Source: Crambe crambe
Lineage: Eukaryota > Porifera > Demospongiae > Poecilosclerida > Crambeidae
DNA length: 64,000 nucleotides
Direction of reading: 5' to 3'
NCBI GenBank assembly: GCA_963924555.1
Contig: OZ004590.1
Span: 6,068,001 to 6,132,000, forward strand
Under the pieces are notes generated by a model. The model saw only the letters and a list, made by a program, of their open reading frames with translations, did no database searches and was not told where the DNA came from. Positions 32,021 to 61,100 of the stretch are shown in pieces. A program made the position numbers and the translations under genes. The number at the start of each line of letters is the position of its first letter. Positions within the stretch are counted from its first letter, which is position 1.

Positions 32021-35000
32021 ATGGGTGTAAGTTTCTCCTTGATTTCTCCTTACCATCGTTGATATTACCCACCTTTGGATCATCCAGAGGCAGCAGAAGA
32101 GACGAGGTGGTGGCAGGAAGTCCAAAACACACCCAAAACCCAAGAAACCGAAGTTGCAGGTTGCAGCTTCATCTCGATCTAGTTCAATTGAAAAGAAGGA
32201 AAGGGACCTATTGGTTTCAAGTGATGAAGTTAGTAGAAGTTAATAACAAGATTGGCTGATATGTGTACTGTAATGCATTGCAGGTTGAGAGTAAACTGTC
32301 ACCATGGATTGTTATTCAGGGCCGGATCTGTTGTGGGTTGCAGGATCAGGGGGGTAGAACTAGGCAAAGTAGGCATGGTCAAAAAAAAAATTTTTTTTTT
32401 TTTTTGGGGGGGGATCGAAATCCCCTCAATCCTTGGATCCCATCCACTTTAGTACTAGCTAGCTATATCAATTCTATCACTGAATACTTATGTTAACTTC
32501 CAGTATAATTCCATAGCACAGTATTTGATGAGATTTTAATCACTGTGCAGAGTGAATGTGAAGGTCCTAGTGAGTATGACCTATTGATGAATATGCTGGG
32601 CTATGATGGAGGAGACAAATCTGAAGCCGACTATCTGGATGGGGTTGGTGATAAAAATGAAGTCAAAAGAAGTGAAGCCAAACTTGAGAGCAGACACGAT
32701 GAAGACATTGACGATGGCTTGACTGGTGAGAGTAGCCCTAGTAATGAAAATGGAAGGAGTGATATCGATAGTGTTGAATGTGGATCTGAATCTGCCGAAG
32801 CAGCACTGGAAATGGAGAATGAACTGGAAATGGATGAGATGGAATCCTCAACACCCAGTAATGGTCAGCTGATATGTCAATGTGCACTCTCTAAGCTCTA
32901 TTACAACAGATGTGTAATCTTTAAGATCCATTTGTGGTCCACTTTGAACAAGATTTGAGTGAGCACGAAGTAGAGGAGCTATCAAGTACTTTATCCAAGC
33001 CTTTGAAATACAAGCATACAATGGTGATCTGTTTAAAATAAAAATTGTAATAGCAGGATTCATTATTATCGTTTAATTTAGGAGCCTGCACTCGGTGGTG
33101 TGAGTACAGCTGAATGTCTGTCTACTAGGACTCCTCAACGAATGAACTCTGAAGGAAAATCTCTCCCAGAGCTCCATGTATATCATATTACTCCAACTAG
33201 TATGAATTGGTATAATATTTGTTGGTGTAATTATAGGTCAAGAAAGTCCTATCAGGCGTGTGGTGTACAGTTCACTCTGTAAGTGTTGATGCTGATATAA
33301 GTTGTGTATTTTCGCCACTTCAGAAGGAGTTGTTTTCAATATTAGCTTCATATAAGGTGAGTGGTCTATTATTCATAGAGTAAAAAAACAAAAACATCAC
33401 TCTCTCCTGAAAGCACTTAATATTATGCTATGCCAAGGACAGCCATTAATTAATGTCACCATAAATGCCTGCCATTGTCATGGTAAAAGGATACAGCATA
33501 ATATCACCCAGGACATTCTGTTTGCAAGAAGAACCTTTGAGAATGGTGAAGAGCTCCGTGAACTCTACTTGTTGCATGGTCTAAACCACATCTTGAAGAC
33601 ACGTTCAAAGATACTGAAAAACAACGCCAAGTTAACTCTAGCTGCCAAGGAGGGCAGAGATATTGAGTAAGTGAAATCCTCAAAACCCCTTTCTTAATAA
33701 TATAACTAATGAGGAGACTTTCTCTTTTGTAACTTTGTCCAAGGCATCTCTAGCAATTCTTTTTTCTGGTTTTAAAATATTCACATTGTGAGGTACCACT
33801 GAGTGTTATATTATGCTTTTTTTGAACTAGAGAGCTTCGTGATCAGGGATTGACACGTCCAAAGGTCCTCATTTTGGTTCCCTTTCGTGAAGCCGCACTA
33901 AGAACTGTTAATATGCTCATTAGCCTTCTTTTGCCCAAGGGAAAGGTTTGCAAAAACTGTCATGGTCACATGGTTGTGCTCTTCTGATACATACCATTCA
34001 ATTTATCTTGATGTACAGGGACAAGTCAACAATAGGAAGCGGTTTATAGAGGAGTATAGAGAAGAGGAACACATTAAGTCTAAAATCCCCAAGCCAGGTA
34101 CAACGTTAGCTCTGTATGCAAGTGCAAAATGAGTTTCTTTTTTCTTTCTATCTTTCTTTCTTTCCTTCTTTCTTTAAGCATCTTACGAGTCCATGTTTGC
34201 TGGTAATATTGATGACTGCTTTCGAGTTGGGATAGCAATAAAACGGAACACTGTCAACTTATACAGCGAGTTCTATTCCTCTGATATCATCATCGCTTCA
34301 CCTTTAGGACTACGAACCATTATTGGAGCTGAAGGGTAAGAGTTAGTCAAAGAGTCTGACCTTAGCTAAGCACCTCCCCTTATTTTCTGGTATCATGACT
34401 CATAATTATGGCCTAGCTGTTAGCTTGTTTGCTTATAGTAAGTATGATGTATAGTCTTGCATGAAATCATTTCCACCGTTATGATGATTATGGTAATCTT
34501 TAATTTTATAGTCCTGATTCAACCCGGACTCAATCCCAATTTTAGTTCTGTCCACACACCCTCTCTTGTAAAGTGAATTGGTACTGCTAACAGACCACAA
34601 AGAGTTGAGCTGTATCATTTCAATCCTGGTATACATTTTAATGGCTGCAGAATTAGCAGTCGAATAAACCCTCGTTATAAATGGGCCGGGCTTTATCGGT
34701 AATTTTAGTTCATGCTATAGTACTAATGGCTTTATATTGACTTCGGTATTAGTATAGTTATGAACTTGTGGTGTTGCATATAGTTGCCGTGATATAATTC
34801 CATAGGGACAAGAACAGAGATTATGACTTTCTTTCCTCACTGGAAGTGATAATCTTAGACCAAGCTGATGTGTATCTCATGCAGAACTGGGATCACCTGC
34901 TCCACTTGTTTGACCACACCCACTTGCAGCCGAGAGAATCGCATGGTGTGGATTTCTCACGAGTGAGAATGTGGTCCATTAATGGATGGAGCAAGTTCTA

Positions 35001-38000
35001 CCGGCAGACCCTCATTTTCAGCGAATTTGAGACTCCTGAAATAAACTCTTTATTCAACACACAGTGTAAAAGTATCCTATATGCCTATATTACAATTTCA
35101 AGATTCCCATGTCTATCATCCAGGTTTGGATATAAACTGTACTAAAGTATAAAAGGAATGACTTCTAGCTAAACTGACTACAGGATACCCTTGACTTGAA
35201 ATGAATAGACTTTGCAGGAAGAGTTAAAGCTTGTGAGCCCTATTATGGAGGGTCCATCTCACAAGTGGTGGTCCAGGTGTCTCACGTCTACCATAGGATC
35301 TCCTGTCTTTCACATGTGGACCTGCCTACAGCAAGATTCGATTACTTCATCACTCAGGTAGGTCCATATCTCCTCTGAATATTTTAAGTAATTTAAAGTG
35401 ATCACATGATTTGTATGATGATGTCATACATAATATATGATGATGTCATACATAACTTGGGTAAGGTGTATAGCTAAAATGATGAGCATACAAGTGAAGC
35501 TAATAAATAATAAGAAAGGGCACAAAATAAATCTTGTCATAACTAGTGTTTTACTGAACGTATATTTCGTATGAATGGATGCGAATACCATCACTGGTAT
35601 GGGATACTCTCATCTCGATAGGGTCTGTGGTAGGTCGTGGCAACTGTTTCAAGAACCATGGAGGATTGTTGAAGCTGCAGCACGTGTTAGGAAAACTAGG
35701 GGATTCGCAACCGGCCCCGTCCCATAATGGATCAGTGTAGAATGTCTGAGCTACAAAGTGATCTCTACTGCCTGCATCGCAGAAATAGTCATTCCCAATG
35801 AAGAATGATGGCTGTGGAACAAATGGAAAAGGACGAAGGCAGAGACAGCCAGACCAAGAATGAGTAACCAATTCGTCACGGGTTCCAGCAAACGTCCAGA
35901 TGTGTTGTCGTGGTGGGCTTCCATGAGTGAGGATAACTCCATCAACGAAATAGCCATCTAGACCTACACTGCCTCCAGATGAAATGCAAAAAAGAGAAGT
36001 TTGTGTTGTCTGGACAGTTGGACGAGTGCATGTCCGAATATCTGAATTATTGTGCTCAATGAGTTCACTGGGATACTGCTGATCACTGTTACTCATGTTC
36101 AGTTCAGCCACTCTCATCCACCCTCCAGTGATGTTACCACATACCTTGGTCATGTCACAATACACACACACAGCAGTGTCATTAGAGGACTTGACCCAAT
36201 AGTAGCCTGAGGATGAGGAGGGAGGCAGAGCAGCACAGGATAACACTGCAATTGATTGAATTATTTGAAGTATGACATTGTTTAATTGCTGAATCGTGTT
36301 GTCTGTTGATAGCTGATTTTGACTTGCACGTTGATTGAATGAGTTGTTTAAACTTTGGACTGAAGTCAGTGCAAAATGAACTGTGTGATTTAACTGTGTG
36401 ATACTGTTAATAGAGGCATTCAACTCTTGGACATCATTATGAGAATTCGAAGTAGCCTTTAGCAAAGATGCAGCATCTGATTTTCGTTCATTGATCTCAA
36501 GTGCGAAGAATATGCATGCACTTACTGCACCCAATATCACAATCATCATAAAAATTGACATGATAATTCGAACTGGCCTCCTTTTTTGCAGAACCATTGC
36601 TTTCATAAGTAACAGAATTTTGAATTTCATTGTAAATAGCCCTTCCAGTAGTGTCATAACTGTAGTTTTGTTTCATGTGAAACATTTGATTGTGAAGCTC
36701 ACTTCCATCCATTTCAGATGCTGGAAATAGCAATCTTATCCGAGAGGTTCGATACTCCATGGAGCTTGTCACCTTCCCCTATTTATACACTGTAGTAGCA
36801 ATTGAAAATGCTGTGCATGCATGTAGCTATTATGAATTTTTAAGCCATATTTTGAGAGGTGTTTTACTGCAAGAAAAGAAAACATCAAAGTACAAGGTCA
36901 AAGGTACACATGACACTCTTCACTCATAAGTTATGAATATCTTATCACGTTCCTAACCCTGGGCATGATATTCTTACACTCTAAGGTCCTGAAACCATCA
37001 AAATAGCTATTCCAGAAAAAAAAAAGTGTTATCATTATAGCATGGCCTTAATGTTTTTTTTTTTTTTTTTTTTTTTTTTCCTTATTTCAGATTTTACCTG
37101 ATTTCACTGGAGAACTTATGAAGCAGACCTGCATAGTTATTCCTTCGTACTTTGATTTCATTCGTCTGAGAAATCACATGACCAAGCATGAAGTGGACTT
37201 CCTCCAGCTAAGTGAGTACACCAAAACATCCAATGTTTCCCGAGCAAGAACCAAGTTCTATCATGGACAGACCCACTTTCTTCTATACACAGAAAGAATG
37301 CATTTCTTCAGAAGGTATATGTTTAGTACTGTATAGTTACATACATTTATAATGTTGGGAACTATTCTCTAGCTCTCATGGCTGAGCATGCATGCATGGA
37401 CTTACGCTTTTCCAGTTATTGTCCATTATGTAAGATTTTATCATGAAAGTGGCACATACCACCCCCAAAAGGTCCTTCAATTTCATCATTATGTAATACA
37501 GATGATAGTTACCGTATGTGCCAACATGTTTTGAAGCAAACTTCTGTCATGTGTTCTATGGACTATCCCTACACCAAATTTCAGCCACGTGGGTCCTTAC
37601 TATAAACTCTGTTTTTGTGATTATTAGAATTTTTTTAAAAGGGAGTTTTAGGGATCTAAGATAACTCAAGAAGAAACCGCCTGGAGACTACAATCGCAAG
37701 ATTAAAATTTAAAATTTTTTGGCAGTTCCCATAATATTGGTTTCTACATGACATAGCTAATTATATACATACTTCACTCATTGTACAGGCTCAAACTTCG
37801 TGGTGTTCGTCATATCATATTTTACTCCATACCAACCTATCCAGAGTTCTATCCAGAGCTTGTCAACCTCTTGAGAGAAAAAGCTGAAATGGAAGGTGTC
37901 ACCTGCACTATGGTTTACTCGCGATTTGATGTTTTGGCTTTGTGTAGAATAGTGGGAAGTGAACAAGCTCAAACTATGATTTCCTCTCAGGACAATATTT

Positions 38001-38023
38001 ATACTCTCATTACTGGACAGTAG
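32021..38023 (+). CDS. UTP25: UTP25 (DIEXF/DEF), small-subunit processome component
   Basis: A nucleolar protein of the U3 snoRNP/SSU processome needed for 18S rRNA maturation, with a degenerate DEAD-box-like core. Fifteen exons sum to 2,100 bases, 699 residues (human about 756): 32021-32026, 32088-32228, 32551-32863, 32926-33023, 33082-33177, 33237-33278, 33324-33356, 33512-33666, 33831-33945, 34019-34097, 34179-34335, 34806-35071, 35218-35357, 37091-37314 and 37789-38023. The first coding exon holds only Met-Gly. Diagnostic blocks are [47 protein letters not shown] (DQAD for DEAD), [52 protein letters not shown] and [13 protein letters not shown]. The N-terminal third is acidic. Junctions of the small exons 33237-33356 are the least certain. 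Intron 35358-37090 hosts an antisense gene and ends in a long T tract. Confidence 0.92.
35551..36760 (-). CDS. Type II membrane protein with fibrinogen-like ectodomain, nested in UTP25 intron; frame break near the TM
   Basis: A single-exon gene on the strand opposite UTP25. From the ATG at 36760, about 57 cytoplasmic residues include tyrosine motifs AIYNEI and SVTYES. The next part, in another frame, encodes a transmembrane helix ([21 protein letters not shown]), a stalk with heptad-like LNNSF/IQQLNN repeats, and a cysteine-rich domain. That domain has [66 protein letters not shown] and [11 protein letters not shown], resembling the N-terminal fibrinogen-related fold of lectin-like proteins. 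The two frames meet at an A6 run (36582-36587, T6 on plus); the total of 1,210 bases is one more than a multiple of three. It could be a sequencing error, an allele, a decayed gene, or a +1 slip. If the upstream frame is not used, an internal Met gives a shorter type II protein. Confidence 0.7.
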
Positions 38024-38392
38024 TAGAATTATACTCCTCATATAACTAAAGTGCATGTGCTCTTTATAATGTTGTTATAATATAAATCGGATTTTTGTGT
38101 TTCTGTGATTTTTATTAAGAATAACTTATTCATGGCCGTATTTTGGGCATGTGCTATAGCTATATCATGAGCTTGCTTGCCATATGGGTGAGAAGATATA
38201 TTATGATTGATTCACTTTGTGCCATGCATGGTGACATTTCACAGTGAAACCTACAATTTTTAAAGGTAGGCCTTTATTCTCTGAAGTGTGAAGTCACCCA
38301 TTGCATAGGGGTATACAGCTACTTATAGGTGACAATTTTCCCAGGAAAGCTGAACTCAATTCAACTGTTGTATGTTGCTGTCTCTCAATAAC
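38024..38392. other. Intergenic region before receptor A
   Basis: 369 bp between the UTP25 stop and the receptor A start. It is AT-rich. I see no gene or clear repeat; it must hold the UTP25 3' end and the promoter of receptor A. Confidence 0.5.
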
Positions 38393-45897
<7,505 letters not shown>

Positions 45898-46298
45898 AAA
45901 GTCATGACTACTGTAACATTTGTCTAGCTAAATGAATTTACCTATGAACTATAACCATATAATTCAGCTACCTATAATTATTGTTGAAACTTTTTTTTTG
46001 TTGATTGGATGAAAGAATGAGCCAATTTATTAGTAGCTATAGTACCCACCCAGTATACATGGTAGGCATAGTGACGATTAGCAAACAAAAACAACTAATA
46101 CATAGTGGCAATTTACAATGAAACCTCATACCCTGGGATGGTTCTTTGACAGTTAAACACCAAACATAGTGGCAATTTATATCCCCAGGGATGGGTCCTT
46201 TGACAATCAAGTGTAAAACATAATCTTCACTTCACAGTAACTATTATAATAGCTAACAATTAAGTCTGCATTGCTGCAGCTCTAGCTGAAGTATCAAC
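45898..46298. other. Intergenic region between receptors A and B with a short direct duplication
   Basis: A 401 bp gap. The word ACATAGTGGCAATTTA occurs at 46100-46115 and 46164-46179, each followed by a CCCAGGGATGG-like block, so a segment of about 64 bp is imperfectly duplicated. It lies just upstream of the receptor B start and could carry promoter elements. No gene is seen. Confidence 0.5.
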
Positions 46299-54906
<8,608 letters not shown>

Positions 54907-55150
54907 GGTGCAACAAGAAGCAATTAAACTCTTCTCGATAATGACTGTTAATTAACATTAGCTAGTTATATTTAGTACTGAAATAATAGAGATATACATG
55001 TATGTATTATAGCCATTAAGTGCTCATCCGTACAGTTTGTTATTTTAAATGAAAAAAAAACCCTATCCAGAAATAGAATTTGTTAGTATAAAAGGAGTGG
55101 GGTCTCTGAGCTTCAAATTATTTTGTAGTCAATGCAGTGCTAACTGTCAA

Positions 55151-58100
55151 ATGGCCAACTTCAGTATCATTTTCATAGTAATTCTTTTTGCTGTTCCTGG
55201 ACTCCTTCAATATTCAGGTAGCTATAACTTCCAAGTGCAAATATTGTAGGATGATTATATATAATATCATTTATCATACATGCAGTGACAGCTCAAGGCC
55301 CAAGGATTTCCTATGCACGTCTTTATAATTCAGGTCGTTCAGGAAGACTGCAGTTTCTCCTTCCCAGTGGAACATCTGGAAGCTGGCAGAACTACTGTGG
55401 AACTACAAGTTCCTCAACTTCCACAACGAATACAAGAATTGTATCAGTGGTGTGCCATATGTTAGGATATGCAGCGAGAGGAGGGGTCATTTCCACAAGC
55501 AAGTGAAAATAGATAATAAAACTGCAGCATTCTTGCAAATGATAACTAGCTAGCTACCATACTGGTATGTAAAATATTAACCATGTCAATCCCCCCCCCC
55601 CCCCCCCCCCCCCCCCCCAAGGGTGCTATAGATCAGTGAATTAGTCAGGATAATAGCTATAGATACTGAAGAATATGCTTCAGTTTACAATTTTTTTACA
55701 GGATATTGATATTGTTAATTCCTCCCCCCATGGAATTTATGGTTCAAACCATAAAAATTCCACCTCTCTCCCCCAAGTAAATTACAGGTTGTGTATACAT
55801 ACAGAATTATAATCAAGGTATTTTATCAATCACAATAGGTTATCAAGGTAGAATATCGGGTATTCACTTTGACCTGCAATGTACTGGAAATGAGGCCACC
55901 ATAGCTGATTGCAGAGTCAGTAACTATCGTTATGAAACCAATACTTGTTATCATCTTCAAATCACCTGTCCTATATGTGAGCATATATAAGTTAAAATGT
56001 ATTATACAATTGTGTATATGCTGCTAGTACCCACGGAGGTTATACTAAAAGGAGCTCCAAGATGAAAGCTCTTGCATGTAGCTATGCACTATTTCAGGAA
56101 AACTAGTGCTTTCTTTTTCACCGTTTATTGAGTTGTCTAAAGCTGTAGAAGATTGAATGCTATGGGAAAAGGTGGTGATAATTGTCAAAACAGGCTATGA
56201 TTATGCATGCATGATGTTAGCTATAAAAGGCCAAACACCAACAACCACATGGAAGTGATATCTACATAAATATATATAAATATTCATACAAAAACATTTT
56301 GGAAGAATCCATAACAACAGAGTGAGAGGTAAAAACATTTATGGTAAACATAATAACAGGCTGATATTTACAATTTTCTTGCATCACAAGAATGGTCACA
56401 ATTGCAGTTGAATCCAAAACAGAATAAGATAAACAGACTAAAACATCACAAATTGCAAGTAAACACATCACTAAATGGAGCATAGTCAGTATGAAGCAAC
56501 ACAATTTAGCTATATGCAAGATAGATTAACTAACCGTGCATTCTTTCAATTTTTTTTTGACACAATAATTATTATATTACAATAGGTTCAAATGGAGCTG
56601 TTCGTTTGACTGGTGGGTTGGTTCCACAACAAGGTAATGTTGAAGTCTGCCAGAATGGAGCATGGTCAAGAGTGTGTAATCAGGATTGGGACTATAAGGA
56701 CTCCTTTGTTGTGTGCAGACAGCTAGGATTTCCTGCCACTCAAGCAGGTAATAGCCATAGCTAAGTCTACAATCATGCCTACATGAGCTAACTTTGTGCT
56801 TTGTGTCCACAGAATTCACTACCAAAACATACTATGGCCAAGGCATAGGCTTTATGCCATCCAGCACTACCTATAACTGTGTGGGAACAGAGAATTCTTT
56901 AACTAGTTGCAGTTCGTCTTCTTCTCAGACATGCCAACAGAATAGTATCTACCCACAGATCCATCTCTTCTGTAAAGGAGAACTTGCAGGTTAATTTTAT
57001 ACCCACAATGGGAACCAGGGGTGGAGCTAGATGCATGGGTGTATTTCATATATACATTTAAGGGGTGTAGGCTATGGCTTTATAATTATCTTGCACAGCC
57101 CCCAATTTCATTATTTCTCAGATCTCAATCAGTGCTCTCCTGGGACAATACGTCTCTCCGATGGAAGGGATCAGTTTGAGGGAAGAGTGGAGGTGTGCAG
57201 TAGTAATGGACTCTGGGGAACTGTGAGTCGTACAGGATGGGATTTCAATGATGCTAAAGTGGCCTGCAGACAACTTGGATTGCTCCAAGATAGTGGAATA
57301 AGAACAAGTAATGATGATGATGTATAAGGGGGTAAAAATTTTTGTGGTTGAAAAAAACATATGATAATTTTACCCCATAAAAATTTCCTGCTATGTGTTA
57401 AGGAACTTATACAGTCAAGCTGCTAGTAGTCATGGTAACTATTATATTATCACAGGAGTGACATTGCCAACTTTTGGACCTGGTGTGGGACCGATTCTGA
57501 TATATAATGTGAGGTGTACTGGATCTGAAGGAAGACTTGTAGACTGTCCATCCAGCAGTAATTACGGAACATTTCACAGCAGTGATGCTGGTGTGAGGTG
57601 CCAGATAAATCCATCACCAGGTAATCCATATCAGTGTATCTTCATAGATTCATGGTCCATTTTCCCAAAACTCAGTCCTTACATGCAGTAACGGTGATGT
57701 TCGTCTTGTTGGAGGAAGCAGTTCCAGTGAAGGACGAGTAGAGATGTGCTACAATGGAGTGTGGGGATCCATATGCAATGCTGGATGGAATAACATTGAT
57801 GCTGCAGTGGTGTGCAGGCAGTTAAGATTCCAAGGAGAGAGTACGTAATAGAGCATGATGACAATAGGTTGTAATGCTAAATTTCATCTTTTTCTTACAG
57901 ATAGTACTGCGATTACAAGTTTAAGTTATGGTGAGGGGGCTGGCCCTTACCTACTGAGTCAATCACTTGCATAGGAACTGAAAGGATTCTCACAGCATGC
58001 TCTTATCAAAATTCACAAATTGGATATCATATTTGTTCTTCTGGACAGGATGCTGGAGTTCGCTGTGATGGTGAAATTAGTCACATTAGCTATAATTATG

Positions 58101-61100
58101 AGCATGTAGCTATTACAATAGAAACACTATTTGTATGGCGCAATAGTTTGTTAACTAATGTGTTAATTTCTAGCAAGCATGTGTAACCATGGTGATGTGC
58201 GGTTATATGGAGGTCACAGCAGAGCAGATGGATCTGCTGAAATTTGTTTGAGTGGAGTGTGGACGGTCATGTGCTCCCAGAACTGGGGTTCAACAGACAG
58301 CACTGTATTCTGTAGACAATTACTTGGAAGATCAAGTATAGGTATAAACTGCATGGTATTATAGTGGCTATTTTCACTCTGCTGCATGATGTAGCCAGGA
58401 GAGAGGAGAGGGGTTGAGGAGATAACTACAGGCCATAAGATTTAGCTAGCAATAGAGGTGTATGTAACATCATGCATAAAGAGATGATTTACTATAGCTA
58501 TGCATGTTATGGAGTTTTGGTTGTACTATAGCCGCACTGTACACCACCTGCTGCAAAAGAGTTCCTCCCACTTCTAACACTGCTCTAATGAGTGTTTCAT
58601 GTAGTGTCACATCGAATCCAAGAATTGATAATGACTGTAACTATCAGTTGGTCCGAGGGTATTCAAGTTCCAGTTGTTCCCCAGTGACTATTGGATGTTA
58701 TGGTTAGTTTTATACATGAGATATTGTTTTTTGAAGTATTTCATTTCATATATTATTGCACCAGCTCTTGCTCAATGATTTAATTTCAGTTACTGGTTTT
58801 AGTTGTGTTACTGGAGCACTACGCCTGGTTAATAGGGACAGGATTGGAATGAATGAAGGCACTGTTGAAGTCTGTCAGAGTGGCAGGTGGGGAACCATAA
58901 CTTACACATCATGGGGTTTACCAGATGCAGAAGTAGTATGTCGCCAGTTAGGATATCAAGGGAATTGTGAGTTGTGTCAGTGTTAATGATACATATCATA
59001 GCTAATTCTATAGGACTATTATTATTATAGGGTCACTGTATCATTACACTGCATCTATTCAAAACCAATCACCCCACTTGCTGCATCAAATGCTTTGCAA
59101 TGGAAATGAAGCTTCTTTATTGAACTGCCGTTATACACGTCTATCACTCTCAATATCTTCTAGCTTGAGATACAACTCCTACCCAGCAGCTGCTGTGACA
59201 TGTCAAGGGAATTCCAGTCAACTTAGTCGTGAATGTACCTCAGGTGATGTGAGACTTGCCAATTCCTCCAACAATAACATGGAGGGAAGAGTGGAAATCT
59301 GCACCAGTGGCACGTGGGTCAGTGTTTGTGATAGCAACTGGAGAAGTTATGAAACACAGGCTTTTTGTAAACAACTTGGACATACGATACCAGGTATGGA
59401 TTACATCATGCATGGTGGTGTGTAAATGATGACATTATCACATCATTTAGGATCATTTGCAGTCCATGGAGGATTTTATGGAACAACAGATATTCCCATC
59501 ATTTATGGAGTCACCTGCAATTCTAATTCTCCAAATGTTAGCTCCTGTACAATTCATCATCAAAGTAATTCTGGTAATTGTCACCATGGAAGAGATGTTG
59601 GAGTAGTGTGCCAAGGTAACATCTAGCTACATATAAATTTCAATCCAGTATATTATAAGCTAATGGTGTACAATTCTCCATGCAGACACAATAGTTAATA
59701 GCTATTGCTCACTGTGATTGTAATAATCACAATACATCATGATTTTTAGATTCTGCCTCAGTCTTCCGTGTCACGGTCACTTCAAATGCAACTGGTCCGG
59801 TTCAACTTGGCGATGCTGTTGAGTTGCACTGTTCTATAAGCCCTGACCCATCAATAGGAAGGCCAGTACAATTGCTGTATAGCTGGAGAGGAGACAACAA
59901 CCTACGTTTTGGTACATCAAGTCCCAACTGGACAGTGTTGATTGAATATACACATTATGAAACCACAAACTACATCTGTACTGTGTCCATTAATAACCAC
60001 ATTTTGGCCACTGGTAGCATCGATATCCATGCAAAAGGTAAACTACAGCTATTAAGGCTTGGGTTCTTACATAGTCATATCATGCTCAGCTCAATAACTA
60101 AATAAACTAATGATAATAATAACTATAGCTATCTGATACTTCTAAGTCAGGTTTTAGGCTTTATATTAATCGCAGATTTTTTGATCCTTTCTGCCACCCT
60201 GTCTCCTTCACAACCTGTGGGACTGGATAATTTGACTCTGGAAGTGAATATTACTTCTGACAGTGCCAAGTACATCATGAGGAATTTAAGTTGGTACTTC
60301 AATGGAAACTTAATCCAAAATTCTCCAAATACAACGATCTACAATGATAACAAAACATTGACCACAACTGATAGCACTGCTGGAGTGTATGAAGTGAGAT
60401 ATGATGGATTGCTTCTGGCCAATCCTTATAACAGTGTTTGTGAGAAAATGATTCTGAGCAACTTAAGACACTACCCTTTATTTAAGCCAATGTATTACTT
60501 GATCAACACACAAGGTATGCTGAATTTTGCATTTATTTGCTGTATTATTTAACTTTTCATACAATTATAGAGTTGATGAATCAAAGACCCACGATCAGCA
60601 TACTGTTCAATGGTGCAATAGAGAGTGTTATTACTTTCACAAATGGTGATAATTTCACTCTTAAGGCTGTGGGACAACTTGCAACATCAATTGAACCAAG
60701 TGAAGTTGATATAGTCTGGTACTTCAATGGCTATTCTGTGGTACCATCAAGTCATGTACAAAATCGAAACTTTATTTCCAGAGACTTGAGCCGCACTAGT
60801 TCTACTTACCTTCATGATGGAATTTACGAAGCATTGCTTGTGTGGAATATGAATCAAGAATGCTCTTCTTATTATAGACAGTTATCAAACAATCCAGTGA
60901 TTTTAGCAAGAACAAGCATAGAAGTGAGATATTTTGGTGAGTGCATGGCTGCATGGCTAAGATGATCTCTACATCCAGTGTTCTAATAGATATGCTCTTT
61001 GGTTACAATATCATACTTAAAGGTTTTTATTGGAATAAATTTTCTGCAGTGTCCCTTGACCATTCCTTCTCTGCTGATAAAAATGCACTGTCTTCAAATG

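Noticed and set aside
33178..33282. A longer UTP25 exon reading on past 33177 in the open frame
   Set aside because: It ends in a stop and does not join in phase to the KELF block at 33324. A donor at 33178 with exons 33237-33278 and 33324-33356 keeps phase and matches the LHVKK...KELF order of UTP25.
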